Shown here in pieces: positions 42,920 through 55,213 of a DNA stretch of 64,000 nt (position 1 is its first letter; the number at the start of each line of letters is the position of its first letter). Source of the DNA: Demequina aurantiaca (GTDB taxonomy: Bacteria > Actinomycetota > Actinomycetes > Actinomycetales > Demequinaceae); NCBI RefSeq assembly GCF_000975135.1, contig NZ_BBRF01000001.1, forward strand, positions 283,591 to 347,590, in the 5' to 3' direction. Made by a program: the position numbers and the translations under genes. Below the pieces are notes generated by a model. That model did not search any database and had not been told where the DNA came from. It saw only the letters and a list, made by a program, of their open reading frames with translations.

Positions 42920-43963
42920 CTAGCCGATCAACTCCCACGAAACTGGTGTTCCTGTCACCACATCAACCTTGGTGCGACTGCCCAACACCGCATCAATATG
43001 TTTCGGAGCCAAACCAGTCGCCGGCCGAATCGTCCGCACGTGGTCCATGGTAATTTCTGTGCCCGCGGGCACGTCCTGGACAAAATAGAGTGAGCGACGG
43101 CGAGTCAATGCTCCCTGTTCTCCAGGCTGGGGGCCGTAGCTTACGGTGCCTAAAGATCGGTGAGCACGCTTGGCCTCCGACACTAGCGAAGCCAACTCGT
43201 GGGGTTCAAGCGAGAAGGCTGCATCTACGCCACCAGCCTCACGCGAGATTGTTACGTGCTTCTCGACGATTACTGCACCGTGTGAGATCGCGGCAAGGGG
43301 GACTCCTATCCCCATCGTGTGGTCCGAGAGCCCGACCTCTACCTGGAATCGTTCGCGCATGTCAGGGATGGTCAAGACGTTGGATTGATCAGGGTCGGCG
43401 GGGTACGCAGCAGTGCACTTGAGAATGGCCAATTCGGTGCAGCCGCCCTCTCGAGCTGTACGAACCGCATCATCAATCTCTTCTTCGGTCGCGAGACCCG
43501 TCGAGATAATCATCGGCAAGCCAGACTGAGCCGCGTACTTAATGAGAGGAAGATCCGTGTTCTCGAGGGAAGCAATCTTGAGGCATGGCGCGCCCAACTC
43601 GACAAGAAAGTCGACTGCCTCCGCGCTGAAGGGAGAGCTGAAGCACTGCAAACCTCGTTCTTGCGCCCGTTTGAAGATGGGCGCGTGCCACTCCCAAGGG
43701 GTGTGCGCCTCTTCGTACAGTTCGAAGAGCCTCCGACCAAACCACAGCGACTCAGGGTTGTTGATGATGAAATCGGGGTGATCGATGTCAAGTGTCATCG
43801 ACTCCGCAGTGAAGGTCTGTAACTTGACTGCATCGGCTCCAGCCTCTGCCGCTGCATCCACGATCGCGAGAGCTGTTTCTAACGACCCATCGTGGTTGCC
43901 CGACATTTCAGCGATGATGTACGGCATTTCGCCGTTTCCAATCGAGCGTGAACCGATCTTCAT
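42920..43963 (-). CDS. pseI: Pseudaminic acid synthase
   Basis: 347 residues of the NeuB family: a TIM barrel (IAEMSGNHDGSLETAL, GADAVKLQTF, GLSDHTMG, VIVEKHVT) and a C-terminal SAF/antifreeze-like domain (LYFVQDVPAGTEITMDHVRTIRP). The segment SLWFGRRLFELYEEAHTPWEWH is characteristic of PseI rather than sialic or legionaminic acid synthases. It condenses PEP with 2,4-diacetamido-2,4,6-trideoxy-altrose. The other pse genes are 12-16 kb away at 55.2-59.4 kb. ATG preceded by CAGGAG. Legionaminic acid synthase is the main alternative. Confidence 0.88.
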   Translation of the reverse strand: MKIGSRSIGNGEMPYIIAEMSGNHDGSLETALAIVDAAAEAGADAVKLQTFTAESMTLDIDHPDFIINNPESLWFGRRLFELYEEAHTPWEWHAPIFKRAQERGLQCFSSPFSAEAVDFLVELGAPCLKIASLENTDLPLIKYAAQSGLPMIISTGLATEEEIDDAVRTAREGGCTELAILKCTAAYPADPDQSNVLTIPDMRERFQVEVGLSDHTMGIGVPLAAISHGAVIVEKHVTISREAGGVDAAFSLEPHELASLVSEAKRAHRSLGTVSYGPQPGEQGALTRRRSLYFVQDVPAGTEITMDHVRTIRPATGLAPKHIDAVLGSRTKVDVVTGTPVSWELIG

Positions 43964-44164
43964 TTTGAGTCTCCTGACTTCAGCAAATATCTACAATAAT
44001 AGCGTCCGAGGCCAGCACACCGGACTCGACGCTCACCTCCCGACCACCGCGTCGTTCGAGTGGACTCGCCCCTGGGAATCGGTAAGTTCTCACCCAAGCG
44101 CGACCGCGCCCGGCAACACACGTCGCAAGCGACGTTGCCAGTTCACTACATTGGCACACAGCGG

Positions 44165-44170
44165 TAAACT
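44165..44170 (+). promoter_or_regulatory. Candidate -10 box of the TupA-like gene
   Basis: TAAACT in GGTAAACTTC, with TTCACT 17 bases upstream as a possible -35. A GTCGC/GCGAC hairpin enclosed by GGCAAC/GTTGCC (44112-44139) lies just upstream of it. Confidence 0.4.
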
Positions 44171-44195
44171 TCTAGTCAGGCTGTGAGGGGCGAGA

Positions 44196-45260
44196 ATGAC
44201 GAATCCGGAGCCGGAGCCGAAAAGTCTGGAGGAGCGCCTCGCTGTTGCTAGGAGCCTACGAACTGAGGCCCTTGACAATTACCGTGAACTCGTAGAAGAG
44301 GCCCGCCTATTGCCTCCCGAGGACACGACACGTGTTGCGCTCTTTAGCGCAGCGGTGCGTGAGCTTTTCGTCGATGAACTCACACACCCCGACCTCATCG
44401 AGATAGCCCGCCACCAACGGAAGCCCGTTCTTCAGGTGGACTCGCTTTGGTCGTCCATCGTCAAGCGGCGGAGGATGAAGCAACTCGGCCCAGTTCCTGA
44501 AAAGAACCTCGGTATCAGCAAATACAATGACGAGAAGTTCGCCGAACTGGTCGGAGTGAAGACAACGAAAGCCGTTTTTCGCGGAACTTTTGCCGACATT
44601 CCTCGCGACGCCAGGATGGTGGTCGTCAAACCTATCGGCAGCTCAGACTCCAAAGGCGCCTTTTACGTTCTTGACGGAGGACAGCTGGTCTCAATTGCCG
44701 ACTCCGATGAACTTGAGGACTGGACTGAACTGGAAGTTCGCGCGATAAAGCAACTCGGTGGCGAGAATCTAGATGGCGTCGAATGGCAAGTCCAAAAGAT
44801 GGAAACCTTCGCGGGCAAGCCTGCACGAGACTTCAAGTTTTATATCTTTTACGGACAGATTGGGTTAATTCTTGAGGCGTCCCGCTTTCCCGAGCGAGAG
44901 TATGCGTACTTCAACGAGGACTTCACCAGCGCTGCCTGCGGGAGAGATCAAGAACCTAGGTTCCGAGACACCTCTCGCACATTTACAAATAACGGTGGAA
45001 TATCGGAGCAACAGCTGGAGATGGTTCGCAACTTCTCGGCATCCATCCCGGTGCCGTTCATGAGAATTGACTTTCTCTACACCGACGACGGGTTAGTTCT
45101 CTGCGAATTCTCGTCCGCACCCGGCGATTCACACACCTGGAGCCCTGAGTACGACCGCATGATGGGCACGATGTACCTTGATGCCGAGCGCAGGCTCATC
45201 TCAGACTTGCTTGCAGGAAAAACGTTCCCTGCATTCTCCGTGTTCAACCCACACAAGTGA
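44196..45260 (+). CDS. TupA-like ATP-grasp protein
   Basis: 354 residues. ATP-grasp features: VVVKPIGSSDSKGAFYV (phosphate-binding strand and loop), ARDFKFYIFYGQIGLIL, and FMRIDFLYTDDGLVLCEFSSAPG (the metal-binding Asp/Glu pair). The family includes TupA of teichuronopeptide synthesis, which links amino acids to a uronic-acid polymer. The N-terminal 90 residues are helical and charged. It is divergent from pseI. ATG with GAGGGG upstream. In this locus it probably forms an amide on a surface sugar; the substrates are unknown. Confidence 0.78.
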   Translation: MTNPEPEPKSLEERLAVARSLRTEALDNYRELVEEARLLPPEDTTRVALFSAAVRELFVDELTHPDLIEIARHQRKPVLQVDSLWSSIVKRRRMKQLGPVPEKNLGISKYNDEKFAELVGVKTTKAVFRGTFADIPRDARMVVVKPIGSSDSKGAFYVLDGGQLVSIADSDELEDWTELEVRAIKQLGGENLDGVEWQVQKMETFAGKPARDFKFYIFYGQIGLILEASRFPEREYAYFNEDFTSAACGRDQEPRFRDTSRTFTNNGGISEQQLEMVRNFSASIPVPFMRIDFLYTDDGLVLCEFSSAPGDSHTWSPEYDRMMGTMYLDAERRLISDLLAGKTFPAFSVFNPHK

Positions 45261-45338
45261 GTGTTTGGCGGCACTGACACAATTCGTATCGGCGGGGATC
45301 GCGCGCGAAAATGGCCGAGCGCCGTGAGTTTATGGTTG

Positions 45339-46367
45339 CTAGGGCTTGTGGTGCTGCTCACGAAGTGCTTGAGCCAGCGCATCCGGAGTGGGCCCAGAGC
45401 CCGTGACGGGAAGTGTGAAACCAGGAAGACCAGCTATGGGCCCGTTCTCACCTCCGTCGGCGCGCACGAGGAACGTTGGTCTCTGCATCGACCTAAAGTG
45501 CAATCGCCCGAGATACTCTCCGAGGATGCCGAGTGACAGCATCATCGCGCCACTGAACAGGGCAATCATTGAGGCGAGCGTAGTGAACCCCGCGACTTCG
45601 ATCGCTCCGAAAAAGTATCGAATCATAATTGTGAAAAGCATGATGAATCCGACCAGGGAGACCACCGCACCTAACCATGCAACGAGCTTCAGCGGCATCG
45701 TGCCGTACCCAGTAACCATGTTCATGGCGTGGCGCACGAGTGAACGCAGCGTGTAGCCAGATCTCCCCTCGGGCCGTTCATCCATCTCGACTTCCACCTT
45801 GCGGATAGAACTTGTGGTCCAACTCAACAGAACGTCGAGGTTGCCGAGTTGATCGGCCACGTGTGCAAAGCCTTCGCGTAGGTCGGTACGGAACGCACGA
45901 AAGGCACTCACGTCCTTCGCACTGGGCACTTGCGCGGCGGCAAGCCCAGCCTTGACTGTGCGCGATGCCATCGAGCGGAAGAACCCGTGCTCCTCGTTCT
46001 CGGGCACACCGTAGACAAGGTCGACAAGGGGGTTGTCGAGAGGAGCCACGAGCTTGTGAATCTCTTCAGGACGATGTTGCAAATCATCGTCGAGTGTGAC
46101 AGTGACTCCGTATCGGGAGCGCATCAGCCCAGCGAATAGTGCGTTGTGTTGCCCATAGTTGCGTCGCAGTAGCACCGCACGGACGAGACCTGGCTGCTCC
46201 GTTTCAAGATCGTGCGCAACGGCGTAGGTGGCGTCAGGCGAGTTGTCTACTACCAGGATGATTTCATAGTTTTCGGCGATCTCGGGCAGTCGCTCAAGGA
46301 GCCGGCGCACGAGCTCACGCAGTGAGTTCTCCGAGCGGTAGCAAGGAATAACAACTGAAATCTGCAT
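45339..46367 (-). CDS. Polyprenyl-phosphate glycosyltransferase, GT2 (DPM1/ArnC-like)
   Basis: 342 residues. GT2 domain about 1-230 (ISVVIPCYRSENSL, VDNSPDATY, TVTLDDDLQHRPEEI with the DDD metal site), then two transmembrane helices (about 235-258 and 270-292) typical of enzymes that load a sugar onto undecaprenyl phosphate. The GtrA protein encoded immediately upstream would flip that lipid-sugar, the usual pairing in glucosylation or Ara4N-like modification of polymers. Its ribosome site AAGGT overlaps the gtrA stop codon. The sugar may come from the dTDP or CMP pathways nearby. Confidence 0.9.
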   Translation of the reverse strand: MQISVVIPCYRSENSLRELVRRLLERLPEIAENYEIILVVDNSPDATYAVAHDLETEQPGLVRAVLLRRNYGQHNALFAGLMRSRYGVTVTLDDDLQHRPEEIHKLVAPLDNPLVDLVYGVPENEEHGFFRSMASRTVKAGLAAAQVPSAKDVSAFRAFRTDLREGFAHVADQLGNLDVLLSWTTSSIRKVEVEMDERPEGRSGYTLRSLVRHAMNMVTGYGTMPLKLVAWLGAVVSLVGFIMLFTIMIRYFFGAIEVAGFTTLASMIALFSGAMMLSLGILGEYLGRLHFRSMQRPTFLVRADGGENGPIAGLPGFTLPVTGSGPTPDALAQALREQHHKP

Positions 46368-46377
46368 TTGGGTGACC

Positions 46378-46791
46378 TTAGTGGTTCGATGAGAGGCGGT
46401 TGCGGCGGAAAGTAAAGAATTGGTGGCTCAGGAAGCTCACAACCGCGATCACGAGGATAGAGAGGATCTGCGCAATGAGGGGATCCCAGGAGAACACCTC
46501 GACGAGGAACGGCGTTGCCAGCACTCCAGCAACGGCACCCGATGCCCAGACTGACAGAAAACGTACGAAGTCCGGGATCACTGCTCCCGTCGACTGAAAA
46601 ACCAGTGAGCGGTAGAGCGGGAATGCGATGCCAATGGTGATGGCCTGGGCCAGGAGGATCGCGAGCATGTAGTGCAGTCCAAGGTGCAGGCCGAGCCAAA
46701 CGAGCGTCAGGTAGCCGAGCGAGGTGCTACCTGCAACTACCAGATATCGAACCTGGTGACGCCCCCAGACCTGCTTCAGTTTCTTGCGCAC
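46378..46791 (-). CDS. GtrA-family membrane protein
   Basis: 137 residues, four transmembrane helices, GtrA/DPMS-type. YLVVAGSTSLGYLTLVWLGL and the C-terminal LSHQFFTFRRNR are signatures. GtrA proteins are thought to translocate polyprenyl-phosphate-linked sugars. GTG start at 46791 follows TATTGT by six bases. The GT2 partner begins 10 bases after its stop. Confidence 0.88.
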   Translation of the reverse strand: MRKKLKQVWGRHQVRYLVVAGSTSLGYLTLVWLGLHLGLHYMLAILLAQAITIGIAFPLYRSLVFQSTGAVIPDFVRFLSVWASGAVAGVLATPFLVEVFSWDPLIAQILSILVIAVVSFLSHQFFTFRRNRLSSNH

Positions 46792-46797
46792 CGCCCT

Positions 46798-46832
46798 ACA
46801 ATAGTCGGTTTGAAGTCTGGGATACTAAATGC
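46798..46832. promoter_or_regulatory. Divergent leaderless promoters for gtrA and wecE
   Basis: Minus strand: TATTGT (46803-46798), six bases, GTG of gtrA at 46791. Plus strand: GATACT (46821-46826), six bases, ATG of wecE at 46833. The two starts are only 41 bases apart, so both transcription units must share one short control region. Confidence 0.5.
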
Positions 46833-47968
46833 ATGTCGCGAATTGCATTCACCAAGCCTTACCAAACCGGTCTTGAGTCAGAGTATTTCCGCGAGGCGCT
46901 GGCGTCGGGCGTATGGCAGGGTGACGGTGGTTTTACTGCACGAGCCACATCTTGGCTCGAGACCTACACAGGGGCCCCCCATGCGTTGTTAACTACTTCT
47001 TGCACTCACGCACTTGAGCTTGCGGCAATGCTGTTACGGCTTGGGCCAGGGGATGAAGTGATCGTCCCATCGTTCACCTTCACCTCGACGGCGACTGCGG
47101 TTGCGATCCGGGGCGCCGTGCCTGTGTTTGTGGACATAGATCCTGTCACTCTCAACGTGGACCCGGCACTCGTTGAAGCAGCCATCACCGCAAATACTCG
47201 CGCGATATTTGTGGTGCACTATGGCGGAATAGCAGCGGACATGCCAGCGCTCTTGTCCATTGCGCGGAGGCATGGTCTAGAAGTGGTGGAAGACAACGCA
47301 CACGCACTCGGTGCTTCACTCGACGGGAAACACCTCGGCACCTTTGGCGCGCTCGCTACACAGAGCTGGCACGCGACCAAAAATATTGCATGCGGAGAAG
47401 GCGGAGCACTACTTATCAACGACAGTTCGCTTCTGGAGCGCGCGGAAGTGATACGGGAGAAGGGCACCAACCGGGCACATTTCCTGCGGGGCGCTATCGA
47501 CAAGTACACCTGGGTTGACCAAGGGTCGTCGTATCTTCCCTCCGACCTTTTGGCAGCAGTGTTGATGGCACAGCTTGAGCGTTTCGAGGAGATTCAAAGC
47601 CTCCGGCATCGAGTTTGGAATCGATACAGTTCAGACCTTCAGGACTGGGCGATCCAGCACGGTGTGGGAACCATGAGCGTGCGCCCAGGCGTCAGTCATC
47701 CTGCGCACATGTTCTATCTGATGATGCCGTCCCCGAAAGACCAAGCGGGTCTTATCACGCATCTTGCGAAACAGGACATCGTGGCCGTCTTCCATTACCA
47801 GCCCCTCGATTCCGCCCCAGCAGGGCTTGAGTTGGGTTATACACCTGAGCCGTGCGGTGTGACTGCTGACGCGGCAGCTCGCCTTGTTCGCTTGCCTTTA
47901 CATGGGGGGCTAACCGACGGCGACCTTGACAGGGTGCTTTCAGCGGTAACGTCCTACGCTCCGCTCTC

Positions 47969-47972
<4 letters not shown>
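46833..47972 (+). CDS. wecE: dTDP-4-amino-4,6-dideoxygalactose transaminase
   Basis: 379 residues, DegT/DnrJ/EryC1/StrS family. It aligns end to end with WecE/RffA: GDGGFTARATSWLE, TTSCTHALELAAMLL, PGDEVIVPSFTFTSTA, the PLP lysine in SWHATKNIACGEGGAL, REKGTNRAHFLRGAIDKYTWVDQGSSYLPSDL, and AVFHYQPLDSAPAG. The REKGTNR...KYTW block is diagnostic. It aminates dTDP-4-keto-6-deoxyglucose, made by RmlA and RmlB encoded nearby, to dTDP-Fuc4N. It overlaps the GNAT gene by four bases. Confidence 0.92.
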
Positions 47973-49851
<1,879 letters not shown>

Positions 49852-50727
49852 ATGCGCGGCATAATCCTCGCCGGAGGTTCCGGAACCCGACTTCATCCGA
49901 TCACCAAGGCGACTAGCAAGCAGTTGCTGCCGGTTTACGACAAGCCGATGATCTATTACCCGCTTTCGACTCTGATCTTCGCGGGTATTCGTGAGGTCCT
50001 TGTGATCACGACTCCGCACGAGGCTTCCCAATTTCAGCGGTTGTTGGGAGATGGATCTCAGTTTGGGATCTCCATCGAGTATGCGGTGCAGCCTGAGCCT
50101 GCTGGCCTCGCCCAGGCATTCACCATTGGTGCGGACTTCGCAAGTGGTCACAAAGTATGTCTAATACTTGGCGACAACATTTTCTACGGACAGGGACTCG
50201 GCACACAGCTGAAGCAACTCGCAGACATCGAGGGTGCAATGGTCTTCGGCTATCGGGTTGCGGATCCAGCGGCGTACGGCGTCGTCGAGTTCGACAGTGA
50301 TGGGCGAGTTTCCTCCCTCGAGGAGAAGCCCGAACACCCAAAGAGCCACTACGCAGTTCCCGGCATCTACTTCTACGACGAACAAGTCGTTGATATCGCG
50401 CGCAACGTTCAACCGTCGTCGCGCGGCGAGTACGAGATTACCGATGTGAACCGAGAGTACCTGCGCCGCGATGCTTTAAGGGTCGAGGTCTTGCCCCGCG
50501 GAACTGCCTGGCTCGACACTGGTACGTTCGACTCACTCAATGAGGCGACGAACTTCGTACGCACCGTTCAAGCGCGTCAGGGCCTGCAAGTAGGGTGCCC
50601 GGAAGAGGCCGCCTGGCGGGCAGGCTTCTTGGATGACGAGGAACTGCGCACACGCGGTCTAGAACTGTCGAAATCAGGGTACGGCCGCTACCTGCTTGGT
50701 CTGCTCACGGAACATACTTTGCGCTAG
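49852..50727 (+). CDS. rmlA: Glucose-1-phosphate thymidylyltransferase
   Basis: 291 residues, normal for short-form Rml[36 protein letters not shown] spans the nucleotide-binding and lysine motifs; [13 protein letters not shown] holds the metal Asp; [14 protein letters not shown] is the C-terminal signature. It makes dTDP-glucose from glucose-1-phosphate and dTTP. Start chosen at the conserved MRG directly after the -10 box. Its stop overlaps the convergent membrane-protein stop in the sequence CTAG. Confidence 0.96.
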   Translation: MRGIILAGGSGTRLHPITKATSKQLLPVYDKPMIYYPLSTLIFAGIREVLVITTPHEASQFQRLLGDGSQFGISIEYAVQPEPAGLAQAFTIGADFASGHKVCLILGDNIFYGQGLGTQLKQLADIEGAMVFGYRVADPAAYGVVEFDSDGRVSSLEEKPEHPKSHYAVPGIYFYDEQVVDIARNVQPSSRGEYEITDVNREYLRRDALRVEVLPRGTAWLDTGTFDSLNEATNFVRTVQARQGLQVGCPEEAAWRAGFLDDEELRTRGLELSKSGYGRYLLGLLTEHTLR

Positions 50728-53024
50728 TCCAGGCGATAGACGGCTACGTCATCGTTGGAGAATACCTCCGTCGCATAGTCGCCGATATCACCGGCAACTT
50801 CACTGCGAGTTTTCGCCGCGAAAAGCCAGGTTACATTTTGCGCCTTTAGCGCGCCCATTGTCGCCGCGCTTGGGTCAATGAAGGCCGCATCGTTGAGTTC
50901 CAAACGATCAGTGTCGTGGAACGGCTGCAGGCTGTTGTTTAGATCATTGACGCCACGAGCCGCGTGAGCAGCATTCGTGTAAGCCCATCCCTCGATGAAG
51001 ACCGGGCGTTGCGTGAAACCACTCACCCAAAACGAACGGCTCGGGCATGGGTCGCTCTCTTGCTCCGGCCAACAATGTGCGTTGGTTGCGATGACATCGT
51101 CAGGATTTGAATGTTGGCGCAACCAGTCAGCCGCGACGAGCTCCTCTGTCGAGACCTCGAAGGGTGTTGGTTCCGCGGGTACGGAAGCTTTGAGTGAGGC
51201 CAAGGGGAAAAACAGCGCGCCCGCGACAAGTGCTACAGACAAAGCGAGCAGCATTTCTCGCCTACTTGTATCAGTCTTCGCAAGCACCCAGACGAGCAGT
51301 GCTGCGAGAATCGCGAACACTGAAATTGCGCCCACGATCACCACCGCTCGCAAGGGGTGATCTGCGCTTATCACCGCGGGAACTGAGGCACGAATGACCG
51401 AGAGCACCAGGATGCCCGCGATTGCTCCTGCCAACGCAACAGCGTCTCGACGCCGAACTCTCTCGGCGAGCAAGTGGAGACCCCAGGCTGCAAGTAGGTA
51501 CCAACCGATTACCCCCATTCCCAAGAAATATGCCTGGGACCTGCCACTCACGTCGATGATCATCGTCGCGGACATTCCAGCGATACCCATGCCGAGCAAC
51601 ATCCATCCGCCTTCGTGTCCGACCGCACGCCGCAACGGGCGCACGCCCACGAACAACCACGCAAAAGTGAGGAAGTACGCAAGCAGGACAACTGCGACGG
51701 CCAAAAGTCCGACTTTGGTGAGCATCGACATCGGAAGTATGCCTCCGCCGAAAGTCACTTGCCTATAGTCGAGACCGAGTGCCTCGGTGTAGAAATCAGC
51801 AAATCTAAGCATCGATAGAAACTTGAGACGTGACCCCGTACCGTCATCCCCTAAGAACGGCATGAGCACGAGAAATACAACAAGGCTCGCACCGAGTGGT
51901 ATGCCCATGAGCTTCCAACTTCGTCGCCTTAGCAGGCTAACAACCAGACCTAGAGCGAATCCGCATATTAGTAATGGAAGAATCGTCGATTTCGAGCCAG
52001 GAGCTGCCAACAGCGTGATGACAAACAAGGCCCATTCACCTCGCGTCAAGCGACCCGAACGCCAAAGCCTCGTCAAGATGAAGAGGATCATTAGCATGAT
52101 CACCAACGCGAAGCTCTGGGAAGGACTCCCCACGTTGAAGGCACCGCCAAAGGGAATCGAAACACCTGTCGGGTTCGGGTTCGGGGTGAGAATGACCATG
52201 GCGGCGAACAACACGCCGGGCCACCAAGTTCGTGTGACGGACTTGCCAACCGCCACCGCGAGAGCCACAATTATTGCCATTAGGGGCACGACCCACATGC
52301 GTGTGTACAACAAGGGCAATTCGATGCCGGTGGTGAGGGCTTGACTTGCCGAATGCGCTGCGTATAGCCAGTGATAGCTCAGCGAGTCGTCCACTACCCG
52401 CATGTCGATAAGGTGGTTGCGGGTGAGAAGGCCGGCGGCGTTACCAAGGTGCCAGTACTGATCGTAATTCCAGCTATTTGGAGATGGGGGCAACGCAGCA
52501 GTAAAAGTAACCGAGAAGCGAATTAACATGACGCTGTACAAGACCGCGACTGCGGCAGTCACCCATACTGGCAGTGACTTCGCACTTGGCGATGATTTCC
52601 AATATTTACGCAGATTCGGTACCGCGAAGAACGGCACGTAGACGAGTAATGGTCCGAGGATGAGCCAGCCGCCGATGCCAAGGGATACGAATACAAACCA
52701 CAGCACAAGTTGAAGTAATATACCGAAGCCCGTGCCCATGGCGAGATCGGTGAGTTTGTCACTCCGGCCGCACGTTATCGCTCGCCAGAGCAACGCTCCG
52801 GGCACCGTAGTGGTGAAGATAAACACCGTGAAGTACCACAAGAGTGGTAGCACGGGAGTCTCAAGAGTAGCAAGGAATAAGACAGTAAAGAGCAGCGCCG
52901 CTAACGCGATCGCAAGATGCGCCCAATCGTGCCCTCGCAAGAATGAACTCTTTGCATACCAGGTCGATGCGGGAGCGGACGACTGCTGCTGGCCGCGCAC
53001 CCCGGGGGCCGTCGAGTGTGGCAT
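50724..53024 (-). CDS. Large polytopic membrane protein, GT-C-like
   Basis: 766 residues with about 14-16 transmembrane helices between residues 35 and 625, and a C-terminal extracytoplasmic domain of about 130 residues ([40 protein letters not shown]). The topology, size and tail are like GT-C fold wall-polymer transferases and related families found in actinobacterial envelope loci. No clear catalytic DxD was identified. It may use a polyprenyl-linked sugar made by the GT2/GtrA pair. The ATG lies seven bases after TAACTT (53037-53032). Confidence 0.7.
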   Translation of the reverse strand: MPHSTAPGVRGQQQSSAPASTWYAKSSFLRGHDWAHLAIALAALLFTVLFLATLETPVLPLLWYFTVFIFTTTVPGALLWRAITCGRSDKLTDLAMGTGFGILLQLVLWFVFVSLGIGGWLILGPLLVYVPFFAVPNLRKYWKSSPSAKSLPVWVTAAVAVLYSVMLIRFSVTFTAALPPSPNSWNYDQYWHLGNAAGLLTRNHLIDMRVVDDSLSYHWLYAAHSASQALTTGIELPLLYTRMWVVPLMAIIVALAVAVGKSVTRTWWPGVLFAAMVILTPNPNPTGVSIPFGGAFNVGSPSQSFALVIMLMILFILTRLWRSGRLTRGEWALFVITLLAAPGSKSTILPLLICGFALGLVVSLLRRRSWKLMGIPLGASLVVFLVLMPFLGDDGTGSRLKFLSMLRFADFYTEALGLDYRQVTFGGGILPMSMLTKVGLLAVAVVLLAYFLTFAWLFVGVRPLRRAVGHEGGWMLLGMGIAGMSATMIIDVSGRSQAYFLGMGVIGWYLLAAWGLHLLAERVRRRDAVALAGAIAGILVLSVIRASVPAVISADHPLRAVVIVGAISVFAILAALLVWVLAKTDTSRREMLLALSVALVAGALFFPLASLKASVPAEPTPFEVSTEELVAADWLRQHSNPDDVIATNAHCWPEQESDPCPSRSFWVSGFTQRPVFIEGWAYTNAAHAARGVNDLNNSLQPFHDTDRLELNDAAFIDPSAATMGALKAQNVTWLFAAKTRSEVAGDIGDYATEVFSNDDVAVYRLD

Positions 53025-53031
53025 GTTGGCA

Positions 53032-53037
53032 AAGTTA
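53032..53037 (-). promoter_or_regulatory. -10 box of the large membrane-protein gene (probably leaderless)
   Basis: TAACTT on the minus strand, seven bases, ATG at 53024. The 177 bases between it and the epimerase stop at 53215 hold no other recognisable feature. Confidence 0.5.
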
Positions 53038-53214
53038 TCACAGGGTCGGCAGCTCCAATTCCGGCCCCCATCCCGAACGGACGGGCCGTGTACAAACCGT
53101 CGTCGCGTCTGCCACCGATCAACGCAACAGAACTCTCCGGGAGGGCCCTGGCATTCGGAGATTGAGTGGCTATTGGCGCTCGACCATTTAGTGTTTGATG
53201 CTCATCGCGAGAGT

Positions 53215-54093
53215 TTAACCATCGCGCGCCGCCATTACCTCCGCGACAATCGAGTTAAGCGACGTGGTCGCGTGCCAGCCCAAAACTGCCCTGGCGCGCT
53301 CGGAGTCCAGCGCGTAGCAACTCAGGTCTTCCGCCGTCGTTTCTTTGTGCACGACGTTTTCGCCCGGGACACCTGCACACTCAGCGACGGCGTGCGCGAT
53401 CTGCGCGATCGATACAGGTGCCACTCCACCCACATTAATGGCCAGCCAGTCGCCTCGATATTCCAAAGCCTGCATCGTGGCCCTCGCGACATCTTGTACA
53501 TGGACGATGTCACGCAAGGCGGCGCCACGCCCATTGATTCTCACGGTGCGGGTTTGCTCGGCCTGCTGGAGAAACGAGCGGATCACTCCAATCCCCGCAT
53601 GGTCTCCACCGGTGACCTGCCCGATGCGCAAACTCACGGCAGAAGTTCGGGTGTCCATCGTGCGCACTCGCAGCACATCCTCGGCCCAGGATTTTGAAAG
53701 TCCATACGGAGTATCGGGACGAGCGTCTCGATCTTCGCGCGCGGCCTCGGTGAGGGTGCTCGGATACACAAGCCTGCTTGAGGCATGGACGACAATCGGG
53801 ACACCCGCTTCCACCGCCGCCAGTGCAACCTGATCAGTCAGCGCCACGTTCGCGTCAAAATACGCTTCTACGCCGGCCGTCGGATCCCTCACTAGTTGCC
53901 CCGCCAAATGAACTACGCCTATAGCGTCGGTCATGAAGGACGCCAGTGGTGCGGTCATTCCCGTCCGCCGACAGGTAAAGAAACCTGGCCGGTCAGAACG
54001 GCCTAGGGCGACAGGTGGCACTCCCTGGTCGGTCAGCAACTCGGTCACGTACCTGCCCAAGTACCCACTCGCCCCAGTAACGACAATTGACAT
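53215..54093 (-). CDS. NAD-dependent epimerase/dehydratase family protein
   Basis: 292 residues, extended SDR. VVTGASGYLGRYV (nucleotide binding), VHASSRLVYP and TPYGLSKSWAEDVL (YxxxK) are present. ATG one base after the ATP-grasp stop, so it is the last gene of the pse operon. It is shorter than RmlB-type dehydratases and lacks their DE catalytic pair (SSRLVY instead of STDEVY), so a reductase or epimerase role is more likely. It could tailor the pseudaminic acid or its N-acyl precursor; substrate unknown. Confidence 0.82.
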   Translation of the reverse strand: MSIVVTGASGYLGRYVTELLTDQGVPPVALGRSDRPGFFTCRRTGMTAPLASFMTDAIGVVHLAGQLVRDPTAGVEAYFDANVALTDQVALAAVEAGVPIVVHASSRLVYPSTLTEAAREDRDARPDTPYGLSKSWAEDVLRVRTMDTRTSAVSLRIGQVTGGDHAGIGVIRSFLQQAEQTRTVRINGRGAALRDIVHVQDVARATMQALEYRGDWLAINVGGVAPVSIAQIAHAVAECAGVPGENVVHKETTAEDLSCYALDSERARAVLGWHATTSLNSIVAEVMAARDG

Positions 54094-54094
54094 T

Positions 54095-55213
54095 CTAGAA
54101 ACCGGAGTAGATCTGGTACCCCAAGCGAGCCACCGTGGGGTTGGTGCGGCGCGGCATCTGTCCCGCCTCGAGTTGAAATTCGACGAACTCCGCGTCCGCA
54201 TGAGGCGCAGATTCCATGTACTGCTCTGTGACACTCTCGTTGGGGTTCTCCAAGAAGAACTCGAGAGTGGTAGGTCGCGGCGTGTCCACGGCAGAAAAAT
54301 CTGGCCAGGGTTCCCCGAGTAGTCGCGCCAGCACAGCGTCGAGCAGGTCGAAGCCAGTTGAGGTCTTGATCATGCGCCACAAGTGGCAACCATCAAGCCG
54401 GGAAGCGATCTCAACTATCCGGGGCCCGTTGCTTGTCACAATCGTCTGGAAATAGAGCGGCCCATTAACCACGCCAATCGCGGAGACGCATTGTTCAACG
54501 AGCAACACCAACTCGTCGCTTGATTCAATGGTGCCAGAGTTCAGTGGGATGGAATGCGCGTGAGGAATGCCCACCATGGGGCCAGCCCACACGTGCCGGT
54601 CCGAGGGCAGGATTAGTCGGACCTCACCGTCTTCAACAATCACATGCGCCGACACTTCGGGACCTACCAGTAATTCCTCCAGGATGGCATTGCCTGAAAT
54701 GGCCTCGGATTTGGCAAGTCTCAGCGCCGCGGGAAGATCCTCAGGAGACTCAACAATTGAGATTCCGCGCTGCCCTTGAGAGTCCACAGGCTTGACTATG
54801 GCGGGAAACACTGTCCATGGTGGAACCGGGTCTGTCGGCTCGACAAAAAGGTAGGCGACTGGACTGACGCCAGCCTCATCGAGGCGAGCTCGCATCATTT
54901 CCTTGTTACGCAGGAGCTCCGTCACTTCGGGACTGTGAAAATGCGGTAGCCCCAGCCGATCGCTTACCTGCGCCACGGTGGGCATAGCGATATCAGAGCC
55001 CACGGAGTACACAAGATCCACGCCGATCCGCTGTGCTAAGGCCTGTACGGCCTCCGGATCAGTGATGTCCACAAGGTGAAACTCGTCAGCCACTTCGACC
55101 CCAGGACCCTGGCGCCGGTGGCCACAGGCGTGTACCTCCACATCGCGCGCCTGCAAAGTCAAGATCGCATCGACTTGTCCAGCAAGTGTGCCCAGTATTA
55201 GTGCCTTCTTCAC
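54095..55213 (-). CDS. ATP-grasp carboxylate-amine ligase family protein
   Basis: 372 residues. Pre-ATP-grasp Rossmann part (ALILGTLAGQVDAILTLQARDVEV, about 1-100), then an ATP-grasp fold: PAIVKPVDSQGQRGISIV (glycine loop), ILEELLVGPEVSAHVIVEDG, and RIVEIASRLDGCH (metal ligands). GTG start overlaps the pseG stop by four bases. Proteins of this family join a carboxylate to an amine using ATP. Since the pse intermediates carry a free 4-amine and no intact PseH is seen, acylation of that amine is a plausible role, by inference only. Confidence 0.82.
   Translation of the reverse strand: MKKALILGTLAGQVDAILTLQARDVEVHACGHRRQGPGVEVADEFHLVDITDPEAVQALAQRIGVDLVYSVGSDIAMPTVAQVSDRLGLPHFHSPEVTELLRNKEMMRARLDEAGVSPVAYLFVEPTDPVPPWTVFPAIVKPVDSQGQRGISIVESPEDLPAALRLAKSEAISGNAILEELLVGPEVSAHVIVEDGEVRLILPSDRHVWAGPMVGIPHAHSIPLNSGTIESSDELVLLVEQCVSAIGVVNGPLYFQTIVTSNGPRIVEIASRLDGCHLWRMIKTSTGFDLLDAVLARLLGEPWPDFSAVDTPRPTTLEFFLENPNESVTEQYMESAPHADAEFVEFQLEAGQMPRRTNPTVARLGYQIYSGF

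Noticed and set aside
52732-53697. Plus-strand open frame covering the gap between the large membrane protein and the epimerase.
   Set aside because: Runs antisense through two real genes, is Arg-rich and has no domain. The gap itself holds only a promoter box.
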